Origin: Iodidimonas nitroreducens | GTDB taxonomy: Bacteria > Pseudomonadota > Alphaproteobacteria > Sphingomonadales > Rhodothalassiaceae | DNA: 64,000 nucleotides | NCBI GenBank assembly: GCA_000710935.1 | Contig: BAYV01000004.1 | Coordinates: 25,209-89,208, forward strand | Direction: 5' to 3' | Part shown: piece after piece, positions 16,426 to 23,673 of the stretch | Layout: each line of letters starts with the position of its first letter | Numbering within the stretch: position 1 is the first letter of the stretch | Position numbers and translations under genes: made by a program | The notes under the pieces: generated by a model | What the model was told of the DNA's origin: nothing | Database searches by the model: none | Seen by the model: the letters and a program-made list of their open reading frames with translations, nothing else

Positions 16426-17113
16426 GGCGATAGCCTGCCCGCTTTGCGGTATGGCCGGGGCGATGCCCTTCATCGAGATCGAGGGCCAAGCCTATCATGC
16501 CTGCGAGCAGTGCGAGATCCGGTTTTTACATCCGCGCCATCATTTGCCGCCCATGGCCGAAAAAGCCCATTATGATCAGCATGAAAATGACGTGGATGAT
16601 CCCGGCTATCGCCGCTTTTTAGCCCGGCTTCTCGATCCCTTGCTGGCTTATCTGGATCAAAACCCCGCTGGCCAAAGTTTAGCTGAGAGGCCCCTTCAGG
16701 CCCTTGATTTTGGCTGCGGCCCCGGTCCGGCTTTGGCGATGATGATCAAGGAAGCAGGCCATCATTGCGCCCTTTATGATCCTTTTTTCCATCCCGATCA
16801 GGCGGCCATCGATCCGGGGGAAAAGGCGGGGGCTTATGATATCATCTGCTGCACCGAAGTGGCCGAGCATCTTTATCGCCCGGCTCAGGTGTTCGATCAG
16901 CTTGTGAAGCTGTTGGCACCTCAGGGGGTTTTGGCGATCATGACCTGTTTTCAAACCGATGATGCCCGCTTTGCCCAATGGCATTATCGCCGCGATCCAA
17001 CCCATGTGATTTTCTATCGCCTGCGCAGTTTTCACGTTCTGGCCGATCGCTTTGGGCTATGCTGCCACAGCCCGGCGAAGGATGTGGTTTTTCTCAAAAA
17101 GGCAGGGCAATGA
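16394..17113 (+). CDS. Zinc-ribbon class I SAM-dependent methyltransferase
   Basis: A 239-residue protein. The N-terminus has a four-cysteine zinc ribbon (CPLCG near residue 15 and CEQC near residue 36), then a Rossmann-type methyltransferase with motif I LDFGCGPGPALAMM, an acidic loop in LYDPFF, and CCTEVAEHL as the motif IV region. Methyltransferase_23-type proteins with such ribbons modify sugars, lipids or small metabolites. The start at 16394 overlaps the aminotransferase by 32 bases; ATG 16403 is an alternative. Its TGA overlaps the ATG of the Hen1-type gene. The substrate is unknown. Confidence 0.85.
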   Translation: MRFMHKSKKDEAIACPLCGMAGAMPFIEIEGQAYHACEQCEIRFLHPRHHLPPMAEKAHYDQHENDVDDPGYRRFLARLLDPLLAYLDQNPAGQSLAERPLQALDFGCGPGPALAMMIKEAGHHCALYDPFFHPDQAAIDPGEKAGAYDIICCTEVAEHLYRPAQVFDQLVKLLAPQGVLAIMTCFQTDDARFAQWHYRRDPTHVIFYRLRSFHVLADRFGLCCHSPAKDVVFLKKAGQ

Positions 17114-17727
17114 GCACGGAGCTGCATCTGGCCCGCCTTGATCAGCTGGTGGCGGACATTTTGGCCTTGGGCGCGCGGTCGGTGCTGGATATGGGCTGCG
17201 GCGATGGGGTTTTGATCCTTGAATTGCTGAAATATCCGGTGATTGAAAAGCTCGCCGGGATGGATGTGGGGGAAGAGGCGATCCGCCGCCTGCGCCAGAC
17301 GCTGTCCGCCCTGCCGCAAAAAGATCGTGATCGCGTCACCCTTGCCAAAGGATCGATGCTGGATGCCGATCAGCGCTGGCAGGGATTTGATCTGGCGGTG
17401 ATGCTGGAAACCATCGAGCATCTTGATCCCGCCGATCTTTCGCGCCTTGAGCGCCGATTATTTCATGATTTTGCCCCGCGCTGGATCATCATCACCACCC
17501 CCAATAGCGAATTCAATGATTTGCTGGGGGTGCCGCCCCATCGTTTTCGCCATCCCGATCATCGCTTTGAGTGGGATCGTGCCCGCTTTGCCGCCTGGGC
17601 CCGTGGGGTGGCCAAACGCCATGGCTATGCTGTGGATTTAAAGCCATTGGGCGGGGCCCATCCGCTTTTGGGCGGGCCATCGCAAATGGCTTTATTTGCG
17701 CGGATCAGCCCTTTGGATCAAGAATAG
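17110..17727 (+). CDS. Stand-alone Hen1-type RNA 3'-terminal 2'-O-methyltransferase domain
   Basis: A 205-residue protein, ATG 17110, overlapping the upstream gene by ATGA. SAM motif I is LDMGCGDGV (about residues 26-34). The Hen1-specific metal site is present: E100-x-x-E103-H104 in LETIEHLD plus H151 in RHPDHRFEW. TTPNSEFN and the closing GGPSQMALF also match Hen1 domains as I recall them from plant HEN1, animal HENMT1 and bacterial Hen1. Bacterial Hen1 normally carries an N-terminal ligase-associated domain and sits beside pnkp for RNA repair; both are absent here. The protein is therefore the catalytic module alone, as in animals. Target could be a 3' RNA end or another ribose 2'-OH. It overlaps the convergent epimerase gene by 23 bases. 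Confidence 0.85.
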   Translation: MSTELHLARLDQLVADILALGARSVLDMGCGDGVLILELLKYPVIEKLAGMDVGEEAIRRLRQTLSALPQKDRDRVTLAKGSMLDADQRWQGFDLAVMLETIEHLDPADLSRLERRLFHDFAPRWIIITTPNSEFNDLLGVPPHRFRHPDHRFEWDRARFAAWARGVAKRHGYAVDLKPLGGAHPLLGGPSQMALFARISPLDQE

Positions 17728-18709
17728 CCTCAGCCGTGCGCCTTAAAATCTGGCTGGCAGGCAGCGGCTGCCAATGCAGCAGGGCGCGGGCAAGGCTGCT
17801 ATCATAGCGGCGGAAAAATCGCGCCGCCCGCACCCCTTCCACCGAAGCGGCGGGGGCTTTGCCGTTCAGTCGGCTGATGATGTTGCCCCCATGGCCGGCC
17901 ATCGCCGCCAGCCAATAGGGGATGGTTTTGCGGGGCATCGGGCGGTCGCTGATCTGCGCGAGATGATCAAGCATGGCCCCAAAGCCGATGGTCTCGCCCG
18001 CCAGCACAAAACGGCTGCCATCCGGGGCATTTTGGGCTGCGGCCAGATGCGCTTTTGCGGTTTGATCCACATCGATCAGATTGAGCCCCATCTCCAGATA
18101 AGCGGGGGGTGGATGGTGCAAAAACCCTTTGATCATATCGGTTGGTTCGGTTGCGAAATGATCGGGCGGCCCCATGGGCACCGTGGGATAAAGGATCAGG
18201 ATGTCCAGCGATCCGCCCATGGCCCGGCGCAAGGCTTCATCGGCCAGCCATTTGGATCGGCTATAGGGGCCGGGCATGGATTCCAGCGGCGGTTTGGGAT
18301 CATGTTCGCTGATCGGTTCGGGATTGGGATCGCGCCAATCGCGCAGGATCAGGGCGGTGGAGGTGGCAATCAGCCGCCGCACCCCAAGGGCCTTGGCCGC
18401 GGCAATCACCCGGGCCGTGCCCTGATGATTGATCTGCTCATAAAGCCCGGGATCAGCCGCCCAAAGCCGGGCATTGGCGGCCAGATGATAAACCGTTTCG
18501 CAGCCCTTCATGGCGTTCATCAGGGCATCTTGATCAAGGATCGAACCGGGATGACCGATCACGCCTTTTGGCAAAAGATCGGGTGGCAAAAGATCGGGGC
18601 GGGCAGCGGGATCAAGCACACGCACATCAGCCCCAAGTTGATGCACCTGCCGGGCAAGGCTGCTGCCGATAAAACCCGCGCCGCCGGTGATTAAAACAGG
18701 CCCATTCAT
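17705..18709 (-). CDS. NAD(P)-dependent epimerase/reductase, extended SDR, HpnA-like
   Basis: A 334-residue extended short-chain dehydrogenase. The nucleotide-binding motif ITGGAGFIGSSLA is at residues 7-19, and the catalytic YxxxK is YSRSK near residue 159. VYHLAANARLWAADP resembles the hopanoid-associated sugar epimerase HpnA and dihydroflavonol reductase-like families. Substrates include sugars or steroid-like 3-hydroxyls; none can be fixed here. ATG 18709 has AAGGAGATAAGCC upstream and overlaps the stop of the beta-propeller lipoprotein gene (ATGA), so three minus-strand genes form one operon with the sulfotransferase. Confidence 0.88.
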   Translation of the reverse strand: MNGPVLITGGAGFIGSSLARQVHQLGADVRVLDPAARPDLLPPDLLPKGVIGHPGSILDQDALMNAMKGCETVYHLAANARLWAADPGLYEQINHQGTARVIAAAKALGVRRLIATSTALILRDWRDPNPEPISEHDPKPPLESMPGPYSRSKWLADEALRRAMGGSLDILILYPTVPMGPPDHFATEPTDMIKGFLHHPPPAYLEMGLNLIDVDQTAKAHLAAAQNAPDGSRFVLAGETIGFGAMLDHLAQISDRPMPRKTIPYWLAAMAGHGGNIISRLNGKAPAASVEGVRAARFFRRYDSSLARALLHWQPLPASQILRRTAEAILDPKG

Positions 18710-19959
18710 GGCTTATCTCCTTGGCCCATCGTCGTTTTTTCCTTGGCGGAATGGAGCGTGCAGATGGCCAGTCCCTCGCCAAAGGCCGACCCCATGATCA
18801 GATGCGATCCGCTTTTCACAGCACTTGTGGCCCCGGGAAAAACCTTGCCATCGATCTTCAGCACTTTGCTGAGATGCACCCTGCCATCAGCCGTCAGTTC
18901 CAAGCGATAAATGATGCTGTCAGGCTGGCTGAAGGGGGCATTGAAGGCGCGAAAAAGGGCATAGGACAACAGATGATCAAGGGCGGCGATATAAAAGGCC
19001 CCATCATCGCCACGGTTGATATTATCGGGGGCGGCAGCAAGCGCAATCAGCTTGGGCAGGCCAGCGAGAGCAGGGGCGGGAGCGAGAGCAGGGGCGGGAG
19101 CGGGATTTCGGACATCGCCCAGATCAAGGATGCGCAGGTTTTTGCCCCGGGTTTCCGCGATGATCAGATGGGGCCTGCCATCAAGATCGGCGACGGCAAG
19201 GCCATTGGCGAAAGCAAGATCATCACGCAGTTTGGTGGCGCCTTGGGCATCGAGCAGGGCCACCGCACCATTGGCTCGGTTGAACATCTGATCGGCCCAG
19301 CGCCCGCTTTTGCTGCAGCTTGCCAGATCATTGCTGATGAGCAGGCGATCCGGGGCCAAAGCCACAACCATATTGGGATGGCACAGCCCCGTGCCGATAA
19401 AGGATTGATGGGTGATATGAGTGATCAAGGTGCCGCTTTCATCAAGGCCCAAGGCGATGATCCGGGGCTGATCCGTGATCAGCCTGCCCCGGCTGTCATG
19501 ATAAGGCGCGCGATCGATGCTGTATAAAATCCGCTTATGATCCGCATTCCCATTCCCATTCCTATCCCCATTCCCATCCCCATTTTGGCCGATCCATAAA
19601 TCCAGCCCATGGGGGCGCATGGCATCATGATCTGCGCGCGTCAGAGATGTCACCGTCAGGCTTTCGCCGCCCTTTTCAAGATCATCAAGCGCCAAAGCCA
19701 GCAGGCCGCCGGGATAAAGGGATGGCGCGGGCGTTTCATCAAGGGCGATGCGGCGGTTATAGGCGGCCAGATAAAGCATGCCGCGCTGATGATCAACGGC
19801 CATATCTTCCACGCCGACAACAAGGCGCCCATCTTCATCATGAAGGGCGAGCGAACGGCAATGGCTTGCACCATAAGGCAAGAGCGGCGCATCAGGCTGA
19901 TCGCATGCGGCAAGGACAAGGGAGAGCATCACAGTCAAAGCCCTATGCCGGCCCCGCAT
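18706..19959 (-). CDS. Beta-propeller lipoprotein, SMP-30/paraoxonase-like
   Basis: About 417 residues from ATG 19959, which overlaps the TGA of the sulfotransferase gene. The signal ends in a lipobox, LVLAAC, so it is a lipoprotein. Repeated blade-like segments (VEDMAVDHQRGMLYLAAYN, ALAPDRLLISNDLAS, FANGLAVADLDG, GDDGAFYIAALDHLLSYALF) fit arylesterase/SMP-30 six-blade propellers, which bind Ca2+ through loop Asn/Asp residues. Two low-complexity insertions interrupt it: a Gly-Asn-Asp-rich stretch near residues 127-141 and Ala-Pro repeats near residues 288-301. Hydrolysis of a lactone or ester outside the inner membrane is a reasonable guess. Confidence 0.75.
   Translation of the reverse strand: MRGRHRALTVMLSLVLAACDQPDAPLLPYGASHCRSLALHDEDGRLVVGVEDMAVDHQRGMLYLAAYNRRIALDETPAPSLYPGGLLALALDDLEKGGESLTVTSLTRADHDAMRPHGLDLWIGQNGDGNGDRNGNGNADHKRILYSIDRAPYHDSRGRLITDQPRIIALGLDESGTLITHITHQSFIGTGLCHPNMVVALAPDRLLISNDLASCSKSGRWADQMFNRANGAVALLDAQGATKLRDDLAFANGLAVADLDGRPHLIIAETRGKNLRILDLGDVRNPAPAPALAPAPALAGLPKLIALAAAPDNINRGDDGAFYIAALDHLLSYALFRAFNAPFSQPDSIIYRLELTADGRVHLSKVLKIDGKVFPGATSAVKSGSHLIMGSAFGEGLAICTLHSAKEKTTMGQGDKP
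19063..19104. repeat. 18-bp in-frame tandem duplication in the propeller gene
   Basis: AGCGAGAGCAGGGGCGGG occurs twice without mismatch (19063-19080, 19081-19098) plus six bases of a third copy (the last differing). On the coding strand it encodes the PAPALA-type repeat. The period is a multiple of three, so copy changes keep the frame. Confidence 0.92.
19545..19584. repeat. CATTCC hexanucleotide microsatellite in the propeller gene
   Basis: Six to seven imperfect copies of CATTCC (variants CTATCC, CATCCC) run through the coding sequence. They encode a Gly/Asn/Asp-rich loop (NGDGNGDRNGNGN). The six-base period preserves the frame whatever the copy number. Confidence 0.88.
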
Positions 19960-21062
19960 CAAAGCGCATCCTCATAACCCCAATGGCGGATATGGTCGCC
20001 CCAGCGATCCATCAGTTTCTGGCGCAGATCAGGCGGGGCGGTGAAGCTGTTTTTCTGATAATCGGCAACCGAGCCAAGATAGCGTTCAAACACCGGGCGG
20101 GCGGCAGCAAAACCATCCATGTCGAGGCGATCATAAATATGGCCGATTTCAGCCATGGGATCGGCCTGGAAAGCATCAAAGCTTAATTCATGAAATTGAT
20201 GGGCGGGCAGATCGGCGGTTTCCCGGCGCAGATTGTGCATCATCCGATCATAGGTCGCCAAAATGATCTCATCGATATCCAGATGCCCGTAATCCTGCAG
20301 GGCAAATTGCGCAAACAGGGCTTGATAGAAATTGCGCATGGATAAAAACACCTTCGCCGGATTGCGATGGATGTGGATGAATTTGGCATCCGGCCACAGG
20401 GCGCGCAATTGGGCCGGGCGCGCAGTATAAACCGGATTTTTGATCAAAAGCTGGCGGCCCGGTTGGGCGATGGAGAGCTTTTTATAAAACAGACGCAAAA
20501 TGCCTTCCCATTGGGTGCGTTCCTTAGCGCTTACACCATCAAGAAACACCCCCGATTGGAAATAGTCGTCAAATTTTTGGGGATAATAAAGCCCGTGATA
20601 AAAAGACAGCGCCGACATATTGGCGAGGGCGATTTCATCTTCCTGCGGAGAATCCGCATCCACCCGCACCCGATCAATATAGCGATGTTCTGGCAGCTTT
20701 TTCACGAGCAATGGTTCGAGCGCCCGGCCCAAAAGCAGAAAATCCCATGGCAAAGCAGTGGCAAAGGGGGAAACATAGCCAAAGCGATCAGATTTCGAGA
20801 GCACATTATAAAGATGGGTCGTGCCTGATCGCCAATGCCCCAAAATAAAAATCGGTGCCTGATGATCTCCAGCTTTGGGGCGCAGGGCCAAGGTGCCGCG
20901 CTCGATCAGGGAAAAAGGCAGCCGCCCCAGTGCTGCCCCGAATGCGGCCAGCATTTTCATCCGGGCATGGGGGGCAAGCCCGCCCGAACGTCGCCACACG
21001 GTCCACAGCGTTGCAAGATTGGCACCATAAAGCGGATGGGATGGATCAGCCTTTTTCGACAT
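19959..21062 (-). CDS. Sulfotransferase-family protein
   Basis: About 367 residues from ATG 21062 (MSKKADPSHP), preceded by GAAAAGG; the frame continues upstream to 21131 but that start has no support. The 5'-phosphosulfate-binding motif is clear in FILGHWRSGTTHLYNVL (about residues 72-88), and the 3'-phosphate-binding region is KFIHIHRNPAKVFLSMRNF. The family transfers sulfonate from PAPS to hydroxyl or amino groups of sugars, lipids or small molecules. It is the first gene of the minus-strand operon with the propeller lipoprotein and the epimerase. No PAPS synthesis gene is nearby. The acceptor is unknown. Confidence 0.9.
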   Translation of the reverse strand: MSKKADPSHPLYGANLATLWTVWRRSGGLAPHARMKMLAAFGAALGRLPFSLIERGTLALRPKAGDHQAPIFILGHWRSGTTHLYNVLSKSDRFGYVSPFATALPWDFLLLGRALEPLLVKKLPEHRYIDRVRVDADSPQEDEIALANMSALSFYHGLYYPQKFDDYFQSGVFLDGVSAKERTQWEGILRLFYKKLSIAQPGRQLLIKNPVYTARPAQLRALWPDAKFIHIHRNPAKVFLSMRNFYQALFAQFALQDYGHLDIDEIILATYDRMMHNLRRETADLPAHQFHELSFDAFQADPMAEIGHIYDRLDMDGFAAARPVFERYLGSVADYQKNSFTAPPDLRQKLMDRWGDHIRHWGYEDAL

Positions 21063-21318
21063 AAAAGCAGGGCCTTTTCGGGGCAGGGGATGCGATAGAC
21101 CTGTGATCGCCCCGGTGGGGCCGCTTGTCAAGCCAAGGCCATATCACAGCCCGGCGATATTTGGAAAAAAAGCCAAAGAAAAAGACCGGGGAAAAAGGCT
21201 GGGGAAAAACAGCTTTGTGCACCATTTATCCTTTGCGCGGATCATGAAGCACGATAAGAAACATTTGATAGGCAGAGCCTTGTGGAAATACAACCCTTGG
21301 AAGATGAGGAGACGGCCC

Positions 21319-21942
21319 ATGTCCCAGCCCGAAAACACCCCAAAACCAAAAGGCGATGTGCGGCCCATTTTTCCGGCAGGCGCGGTGGTTCGCTATGAAA
21401 ATCCTGATCACAAGGCGATAGCGGTGGATGATCTGCACTATGAGCCGAATTTTGGCTCGATCACGGAATCAACCAGCCAGAACCGTAATATCTTGAAGGA
21501 AGATCGCTTCCGGGCTTTGGCGAAATTTCTCGATGGCTGTGTGAAAGATTGTCTCGATCATGTGTATTGCTATGATTATGAAGCCTTTTCCATCGTTCAT
21601 GCGTGGGTCAACCGGGCTCCTGAAGGCGGCTATCAGCGGATGCATCAGCATGGCAATTCGATATTAAGCGGGGTTTATTATCTGAAGGCGGATCGCCAGA
21701 ACAGCGCGCCTTTGATGTTTGAAAAGCCGGAAATCAACACGCAACCTTATCTGGCGATTGCCTCAAAGCAGCAAAATATCTTCACTGCCAATCGCATCGC
21801 CTATCCATCGCAATCGGGGATTTGCTATCTTTTTCCCAGCCAGATCCGTCATGGCTATGAAACCCCCACCAAAGGCGGTGAGCGGATCAGCCTTGCTTTC
21901 AATGTGATGCTTTCGGGGGTGGGATCGTTTTATCGGATTTAG
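21319..21942 (+). CDS. Putative 2OG-Fe(II) oxygenase (TIGR02466-like)
   Basis: About 207 residues from ATG 21319, preceded by GAGGAGACGG; the frame is open to 21103 but nothing upstream looks protein-like. A jelly-roll core is suggested by IVHAWVNRAP, YQRMHQHGNSILSGVYYLK with a possible HxH metal pair, and FPSQIRHGYETP with the distal His followed by RISLAFNVM. This pattern matches the putative 2OG-Fe(II) oxygenases TIGR02466, common in marine Proteobacteria and phages. It is divergent from the sulfotransferase gene and converges with erpA. The hydroxylated substrate is unknown. Confidence 0.78.
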   Translation: MSQPENTPKPKGDVRPIFPAGAVVRYENPDHKAIAVDDLHYEPNFGSITESTSQNRNILKEDRFRALAKFLDGCVKDCLDHVYCYDYEAFSIVHAWVNRAPEGGYQRMHQHGNSILSGVYYLKADRQNSAPLMFEKPEINTQPYLAIASKQQNIFTANRIAYPSQSGICYLFPSQIRHGYETPTKGGERISLAFNVMLSGVGSFYRI

Positions 21943-21952
21943 GGTCAGGTGA

Positions 21953-22294
21953 TCACACCGAAAAAGATGATCCGCAGCCGCAGGATGATTCGGCATTGGG
22001 ATTTTTGACCTGAAAGGACGCGCCGATCAGATCTTCAACATAATCCACCTGCGCCCCCAGCACATAAAGCAGGGACATATCATCCACCAAAACCTTCACC
22101 CCATGCTGATTGGATGCGATATCGCCGGGTTCGGACTCTTTGGCCAGATCGAATTTATAGCTGAAGCCTGAACAGCCGCCGCCCGCCACCGAAATGCGAA
22201 AGGCCAGGCCATCTTCGCCTTCGCTGGCAATCATCTGCTTGAGCCGGCTGGCAGCTTTTTCGGTCAGGGTCACGGGGGCGGGCGCATCAGCCAT
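21953..22294 (-). CDS. erpA: Iron-sulfur cluster insertion protein ErpA
   Basis: A 113-residue A-type Fe-S carrier. The three conserved cysteines are visible in AGGGCSGFSY and the C-terminal SSCGCGSSF. The N-terminus MADAPAPVTLTEKAA and the block LVDDMSLLYVLGAQVDYVED are typical of ErpA, which passes [4Fe-4S] or [2Fe-2S] clusters to apoproteins such as IspG. It is divergent from dgt, an arrangement often seen in Alphaproteobacteria. Confidence 0.93.
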   Translation of the reverse strand: MADAPAPVTLTEKAASRLKQMIASEGEDGLAFRISVAGGGCSGFSYKFDLAKESEPGDIASNQHGVKVLVDDMSLLYVLGAQVDYVEDLIGASFQVKNPNAESSCGCGSSFSV

Positions 22295-22446
22295 GGTCGG
22301 GTTTCACCTCTATTGCAGGATCAGTGTACAGCAAAGCATCTCACCCTAGATTTAGGGTTTCGATGCCATCTGTCAATGTATCTGATGGGCATCTGATGGG
22401 CACCAGATGGATTGCGCCCCGGCGAAAGAGCCGATAAGCATGGCGG

Positions 22447-23673
22447 ATGAGCAGTTCGCACCAAAACGCGCCGCATCTGGCGATGGAAATTTTGCTGGCC
22501 CCCTATGCATCACGGGGCAGCCAAAGCCGTGGCCGCCTTGTGCCCGAGGGCGAAAGCGCCACGCGCTCGGTTTTCCAAAGGGATCGGGATCGCATCATCC
22601 ATTCTTCGGCCTTTCGCCGGTTGAAACACAAAACGCAGGTTTTCGTGTATCATGAAGGCGATCATTTCCGAACCCGGCTCACCCACAGCATCGAAGTTTC
22701 CCAGATCGCCCGGGCCTTGGCGCGGTCTTTGCGGCTGAATGAAGATCTGGCCGAAGCGCTGGCGCTGGCCCATGATCTGGGCCATCCGCCTTTTGGCCAT
22801 GCGGGCGAAACCGCATTGGATCAGGCCATGGCCCCTTATGAAGGCTTTGATCATAATGCCCAGACCCTGCGGCTGGTGACCAGCCTTGAACGCCGCTATG
22901 CCGCTTTCGATGGGCTCAATCTGTGTTGGGAAACCCTTGAAGGTTTGGCCAAGCATAATGGCCCCCTGGTGGAAAGCCCCATCGATCCGGCGCATCCCCC
23001 CGCCGCCTTGCCCTTTGGCTTTCGCGATTATCTGCCCGTGCAGGATCTGGAATTGCATAGCTGGCCGGGTGCCGAAGCGCAGGTGGCCGCCATTGCCGAT
23101 GATGTGGCCTATAATAATCACGATATCGATGATGGTTTGCGGGCGGGGCTGTTTTCCCTTGATGATCTCGCCGCTGTTCCCTTTGTGGCCGAAAGCCTGC
23201 ACGAGATCGACAAAGCCTATCCCGATCACCCCCAAAGCGTGCGCATTCATGAATTGGTGCGCCGCCTGATCGGGCGGATGACCGATGATATTTTGGCCGA
23301 ATCACAAGCGCGGATCGCGGCGCTTGATCCGGCTTCGGTGGAAGATATCCGTGCGGCAGGCCATGCGGTGATCGGCTTTTCCGATGAGATGCAGCAGGCG
23401 GTGAATGGCTTGCGGGCTTTTTTGTTTCACAATATGTATCGGCATCGCTCGGTGCGGCGCACCACATCCAAGGCAAAAAGGGTGGTGCGCGATCTGTTTG
23501 ATTTGTATATGAGCGAGCCTGAGCTTTTGCCTGCTGAATGGGCCCGGCGCGCCCATGGGCCCAACAGCACCGAAACGGCGCGGGCGGTTGCCGATTTTAT
23601 CGGCGGCATGACCGATCGTTTCGCCCTGCGCGATCATGAAAAACTCTTTACCATATCGGCAATTCACATATGA
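22447..23673 (+). CDS. dgt: Deoxyguanosinetriphosphate triphosphohydrolase-like protein
   Basis: A 408-residue HD-domain protein. The N-terminal segment SAFRRLKHKTQVF and the metal-binding H...HD...D set (THSIEVS, LAHDLGHPPFGHAGE, ADDVAYNNHDIDD) match the dNTP triphosphohydrolase family type 2, which hydrolyses dNTPs to nucleoside and triphosphate. Its last codons overlap the argS ATG by four bases, so both are translated from one message. The Shine-Dalgarno before ATG 22447 is weak; ATG 22483 (MEILLAPYA) is a possible alternative. Confidence 0.93.
   Translation: MSSSHQNAPHLAMEILLAPYASRGSQSRGRLVPEGESATRSVFQRDRDRIIHSSAFRRLKHKTQVFVYHEGDHFRTRLTHSIEVSQIARALARSLRLNEDLAEALALAHDLGHPPFGHAGETALDQAMAPYEGFDHNAQTLRLVTSLERRYAAFDGLNLCWETLEGLAKHNGPLVESPIDPAHPPAALPFGFRDYLPVQDLELHSWPGAEAQVAAIADDVAYNNHDIDDGLRAGLFSLDDLAAVPFVAESLHEIDKAYPDHPQSVRIHELVRRLIGRMTDDILAESQARIAALDPASVEDIRAAGHAVIGFSDEMQQAVNGLRAFLFHNMYRHRSVRRTTSKAKRVVRDLFDLYMSEPELLPAEWARRAHGPNSTETARAVADFIGGMTDRFALRDHEKLFTISAIHI

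Noticed and set aside
15172..18694. Long antisense open frames, e.g. 349 residues opposite the aminotransferase and 306 residues opposite the epimerase
   Set aside because: They lie opposite genes with clear families. Their predicted proteins are rich in His, Gly, Ile and Pro with no recognisable domain, as expected for frames mirrored from biased codons.
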